NCBI RefSeq assembly: GCF_001039355.2
Contig: NW_019773648.1
Coordinates: forward strand, 273,055-337,054
Reading direction: 5' to 3'
Source of the DNA: Lingula anatina
Lineage: Eukaryota > Brachiopoda > Lingulata > Lingulida > Lingulidae
Length of the DNA stretch: 64,000 bases
Shown: positions 62,527 to 64,000 of the stretch, one piece after another
How the letters are laid out: every line of letters starts with the position of its first letter
Position numbering within the stretch: position 1 is the first letter of the stretch
Notes under the pieces: generated by a model
The model's input: only the letters and a program-made list of their open reading frames with translations
What the model was told of the DNA's origin: nothing
Database searches by the model: none
Translations under genes and position numbers: made by a program

Positions 62527-63805
62527 ACAGTTTCATCATGTTTTATTTCTTTATCAACATATATTGGTTTAACTAAATCAGGGTGCTTAAATGATACACT
62601 TTCTATCAACCCAACTCCTTTCAAATGTTATGTACTAAGAAATGCACCTTACAGTATGTAAATATATAACTTACCTGTATGCTTGCCTAGATTTACCTGT
62701 ATCATCTTTTTACCTGTATATTTACTATGACTTACCTGTATGTTTACCTGATCACCTAGACCTGTAGGTGTTCTCGCCATCATTCCAAGAACACGAGCAA
62801 TAGCGCCTGCTGTCAGCTCGCGAGCTCCCACTTGGAGCAACGTGGTGCGGCATTCTTCAACGCTGAAACACACAAAATAAAACGCATCACATTTCATGTG
62901 CCAGAAAACAAAAACTAATACTAACAAATGATAAATGTTCGTTTTCCTTATTTCAGTATTAAGGAGTAGAATACTGAATAAATAATTCTCAGCATGCAAA
63001 CTCGGAGGGCTAGGTTTTATTCCCATTCTTTTTCAACTTACATTTCGCTGGAAATATCCATTAATGTAATGAAGTGACTTCATTTTAATACTTAAAACTA
63101 TAAGATTCAAGATAATCTAATTTTCATTCTAGTTTCAGAACATTTTAACCAAGCACAGGAATTCGTCAACTTAGATTTAAAGGAGGCAAAACGGCCGTCC
63201 TTACCTAGCAGTACACCCATATCCAGCTTCCAGTAAAATGTCAGCTAGGGAGCCCTCCATCTGAAACATAAGAATACACTATACAGTATTCACATAACAG
63301 GATATTGGACAATATTCACATAACAGGCAGTATTCACATAACAGAGTTCACATAACAAAGTAATCACATGATAGACAGTATTCAGATAACAGACAGTAGT
63401 CATATTACAGTGTTCGCATAACAAAGAGCACATAACAAATATTATCCACAATTAAATACCAAATTAACAGATTACGCACTGCAGTCCAAATTAAGTTTAA
63501 AAACAATCAAATAAATTGAGAAAGAGTGAAAAATAATATAACTGCCAGTGGTTCATATGCTTAACTGTAAAAGTATACATTCCCCTACACAATGACTTGT
63601 TAAGTGAAACACAATTCTAACACTAAGAATTTATGTTATTCTTTTTAGAAATTATCGTCAAATATATTTCTCAGACCACTGGTAATCCATACCATTGACT
63701 TGGGCATGGTGATGGAGTCTGGGTTCAGTTTCTCCAGAGGTAAGTCCTGTAATTCTGGGTACAGCAGAGGAGAGAGCACAACTGGTACTCGGTCCTTGGG
63801 AAAAT
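40795..63805 (-). CDS. CNOT1: CNOT1, CCR4-NOT complex scaffold (41 exons, N-terminus outside window)
   Basis: Exons (high to low): 63805-63693, 63260-63205, 62862-62748, 62101-61988, 61502-61332, 60783-60656, 60327-60195, 59565-59338, 59162-59040, 58672-58518, 58069-57919, 57659-57431, 56997-56848, 56266-56079, 55770-55646, 55116-55006, 54456-54183, 53860-53717, 53332-53153, 52858-52742, 52058-51948, 51575-51441, 50990-50835, 50434-50249, 49572-49432, 49129-48974, 48627-48382, 48054-47710, 47235-47087, 46596-46488, 46336-46232, 45767-45465, 45106-44873, 44522-44359, 44160-44043, 43657-43556, 43379-43122, 42728-42479, 42240-42108, 41523-41389, 40885-40795 (stop 40797-40795). All are GT-AG and phase-consistent, giving 2209 residues here; human CNOT1 is 2376, so roughly the first 150-170 are missing upstream. 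The protein is the platform on which CNOT7/8 and CCR4-type deadenylases, CNOT9, CNOT2-CNOT3 and RNA-binding adaptors assemble to shorten mRNA poly(A) tails. Identity to human is high throughout by memory comparison, above all in the last 500 residues. Confidence 0.97.
41000..41190. mobile_element. Family B-related element inside CNOT1 intron 40
   Basis: CCCTGCAGGGACGGTGCG...GGAGGCAGGGA matches the inside of the element at 62189-62343 (CCCTGCAGAGACGGCG...GGAGGCAGGGA). Ends are poorly preserved. Confidence 0.45.
41254..41355. mobile_element. Family C MITE, short copy in CNOT1 intron 40
   Basis: CAGGGATGAG at the left and CTCATCCATG at the right, 102 bp. CATATA flanks both sides and may be a target duplication, but the sequence is AT-rich. 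Inner TATGGTATGGGGTCT matches the copy at 61807. Confidence 0.6.
41590..41790. repeat. Foldback structure holding a CNOT1 exon 40 fragment
   Basis: 41648-41676 and 41735-41763 are inverted copies (GGCCTTCTTTAGGAATTTG against CAAATCCCTGAAGAAGACC); the arms extend outwards to ATGCATCT on each side. Between them 41681-41720 matches 41449-41480 in exon 40 (AAGCTTGGGTTCTT..., AGCTCAAT.AAGGTGAT). A perfect palindrome (GATTTGAAAAAAA with its complement) lies at about 41717-41748. Confidence 0.6.
46098..46289. repeat. 64-bp tandem repeat triplicating the exon 31 splice donor
   Basis: Three units start at 46098, 46162 and 46226. The unit at 46226 includes the genuine end of CNOT1 exon 31 and its GTAAGG donor (46231-46230); the other two carry the same exon end and donor within the intron. 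As 64 is not a multiple of three, use of a downstream donor would shift the frame and meet a stop. Confidence 0.85.
46709..46826. mobile_element. Family B inverted-repeat element, copy 2
   Basis: GATCCGCATGTCAAATACTTGAATG... and right end CCATATTTGATCTG; interior GATGCGTAATCCCTGCAGG and AATTAGGCAGCAAGCTTTGTAG match the copy at 38139. Confidence 0.6.
46920..47078 (-). mobile_element. tRNA-derived SINE in a CNOT1 intron
   Basis: On the minus strand the head reads TGGTAGAGTGCTCGCCTG (box A-like), then TCCTGGGTTCAATC (box B), spaced as in a tRNA gene, followed by an unrelated body (CTTAGCACTCGGCAG). It starts about a dozen bases inside the exon 29 donor and lies in the same orientation as CNOT1. 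It lacks a full tRNA fold, so it is not a tRNA gene. Confidence 0.7.
48712..48793. mobile_element. Family C MITE fragment (right end)
   Basis: ACTTTTTGGCTCCCC... to CTCATCCCTG; the left end is missing. Lies in the intron between CNOT1 exons 26 and 27. Confidence 0.6.
49930..49993. repeat. Dispersed 60-bp repeat, copy 2
   Basis: TTACCCAGCATTTACCACTA ... TAGCTGGCTTAATAAACTGGGAA also occurs at 41948-42012. The outer bases (CCCAGnnTTTA / TAAACTGGG) are inverted copies, so it may be a tiny MITE. A CT then CA microsatellite follows at 50011-50079. Confidence 0.6.
52172..52392. mobile_element. Family A inverted-repeat element, copy 3
   Basis: ACCCCATTCCCAGAGATGAG ... GATCGACCTAACTCCC at the left, and the inverted match GGGGGATAGATCAATCTA ... 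ATGGGAATGCGCCC at the right. About 220 bp; best preserved copy in the window, within the intron between CNOT1 exons 20 and 21. Confidence 0.7.
53332..53490. repeat. Tandem repeat triplicating the exon 19 splice acceptor
   Basis: Three units of 57-58 bp; each has GCAGCT(C/T)(C/T)TCTGCCTGC on the plus strand, that is an AG acceptor plus the first exon bases on the minus strand, at 53332 (used), 53390 and 53447. Use of the upstream acceptors would shift frame. Confidence 0.8.
54469..54547. repeat. Four 22-bp units each with a DR1-like site
   Basis: Units begin at 54469, 54491, 54513 and 54535, spaced exactly 22 bases. The second holds a perfect direct repeat AGGTCAAAGGTCA; the first and fourth differ by one or two bases. 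They lie just upstream of CNOT1 exon 17 in the direction of transcription. Confidence 0.7.
55274..55443. mobile_element. Possible CAGGGG-ended element in a CNOT1 intron
   Basis: ACAGGGGTGGACAGAAG at the left and, inverted, ACAGGGGCAGATCCAGAG at the right resemble hAT-type termini. No convincing 8-bp target duplication. Flanking DNA (GACATCACAAG.CTTGGATTG) is itself repeated on both sides. Confidence 0.4.
56848..57659 (-). other. CNOT1: CNOT1 exons 12-13: Pro/Ser/Gly and Gln linker
   Basis: Low-complexity linker between the N-terminal repeats and the first MIF4G domain. Exon 12 is Pro-, Gly- and Ser-rich; exon 13 contains two copies of LGIQTSM(P/A)SG and a run of five Gln. Poorly conserved against human, as expected for a linker. 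Exons join in phase 1 and are the least certain part of the model, although both have good splice sites (GTAAGT; GTAGGG). Confidence 0.8.
57345..57405. mobile_element. Family C MITE fragment (right end)
   Basis: TTTTGGCTCCCAAAAAGTCGG... to CTCACCCCTG, beside CNOT1 exon 12 on its intron side. Left end not found. Confidence 0.55.
58891..59068. repeat. 63-bp tandem repeat copying the exon 9 splice donor in frame
   Basis: The end of CNOT1 exon 9 with its donor (59040/59039) is repeated 63 bases downstream at 58977/58976, with a more decayed copy near 58891-58930. Because 63 is a multiple of three and the frame is open, use of the second donor would add 21 residues and repeat SDKMREHG. Confidence 0.8.
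60981..61050. mobile_element. Family A element, left-end fragment
   Basis: GGGCCCATTCCCA... ATAGATCGACCCAACTCC ... GACTCTCACTGA matches the left ends of the other family A copies. No matching right end was found. Confidence 0.5.
61807..61942. mobile_element. Family C MITE in a CNOT1 intron (136 bp)
   Basis: GAGGGATGAG at the left, CTCATTTCTG at the right; interior AAAGTCAGAAAATATGGCA and CCCCAAAAGTCGGAAAT show both subterminal motifs in one copy, which defines the family. Confidence 0.7.
62189..62343. mobile_element. Family B-related element in a CNOT1 intron
   Basis: GCCAGG...GCTCAAATATGG at the left and, inverted, GCCAGGGCTCAAATTTGG at the right. About 155 bp, no ORF. Confidence 0.6.
62485..62522. 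repeat. (TA)n microsatellite
   Basis: About 16 TA units in the intron between CNOT1 exons 3 and 4. Confidence 0.9.
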
Positions 63806-64000
63806 CTGGAGAAAAATTAAATTTCAAGAAAAATTATAAATAAATCAATTAATGTATTAGATTCCGAAATAGGGCAAATATTGTACACTCTGCTTATTGT
63901 GTGTACTATTAACAATGTTGTTATGATGCAGAAAATGTCAAAAGAACACTTATCTAGTAAGTTCAATAATGTTAACATGCTTAAGAATTGAATCTGAGGA

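Larger units (their letters stand above)
57919..63805 (-). other. CNOT1: CNOT1 exons 1-11 of window: N-terminal HEAT-type region
   Basis: Helical repeat region that in vertebrates docks CNOT10-CNOT11. Conserved stretches include [50 protein letters not shown] and [11 protein letters not shown]. Phases run without a break from the phase-1 acceptor at 63806 to a phase-0 donor at 57918. Window bases 63806-64000 are intron and hold no exon that I can see. Confidence 0.9.

Noticed and set aside
1-64000. CRISPR arrays, bacterial operons, rRNA genes
   Set aside because: The DNA is eukaryotic with spliced genes; no direct-repeat/spacer array and no rRNA sequence was seen.

Overview
This is a window of animal nuclear genome: AT-rich, intron-rich, full of microsatellites and short inverted-repeat elements. 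The CNOT1 protein sequence, the type of mobile elements and the apparent heterozygosity suggest a marine invertebrate, probably a lophotrochozoan such as a bivalve mollusc. That assignment is inference; no species can be named from the sequence. At least six assembly gaps (single N at 2154, 5459, 13284, 16950 and 27674; 25 N at 32402-32426) show that the scaffold was stitched from short contigs.

Layout. (1) 1-2153: tandem repeats and one inverted-repeat element. (2) 2155-15180: a minus-strand, multi-exon gene for a retroviral-type DDE integrase/transposase related to the GIN1/Ginger1 family, with a TATA promoter, a zinc-binding N-terminus, an intact D-D-35-E core, a GPY/F-type module, three repeated acidic exons and a further C-terminal exon cut off by a gap. 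Exons 6-11 and part of exon 1 appear twice, because neighbouring contigs overlap without having been merged. (3) 15181-33900: no recognised complete gene; one candidate minus-strand coding exon, a CpG-rich patch, an ETS/YY1-type promoter-like patch, several MITEs, and a roughly 4-kb segment present twice (23.6-27.7 and 28.6-32.7 kb). (4) 33946-35724: a two-exon plus-strand riboflavin transporter of the SLC52A family, preceded by two tiny upstream ORFs. (5) 35725-40794: the facing 3' regions of two convergent genes. (6) 40795-63805: 41 consecutive minus-strand exons of CNOT1, the scaffold of the CCR4-NOT deadenylase complex, complete at the C-terminus and open at the N-terminus, which lies beyond the window.

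The three genes have no evident functional link: mRNA decay scaffold, vitamin B2 uptake and a mobile-element-derived integrase. The most unusual content is the spliced integrase gene with intact catalytic residues and repeated acidic exons, the recurrent small tandem duplications placed exactly over CNOT1 splice sites, a foldback element that holds a copy of part of a CNOT1 exon, and several small transposon families, one copy having a clean 8-bp target-site duplication.

All exon boundaries were read by eye from GT-AG sites, reading-frame phase and remembered homologues; no search or RNA data were available.
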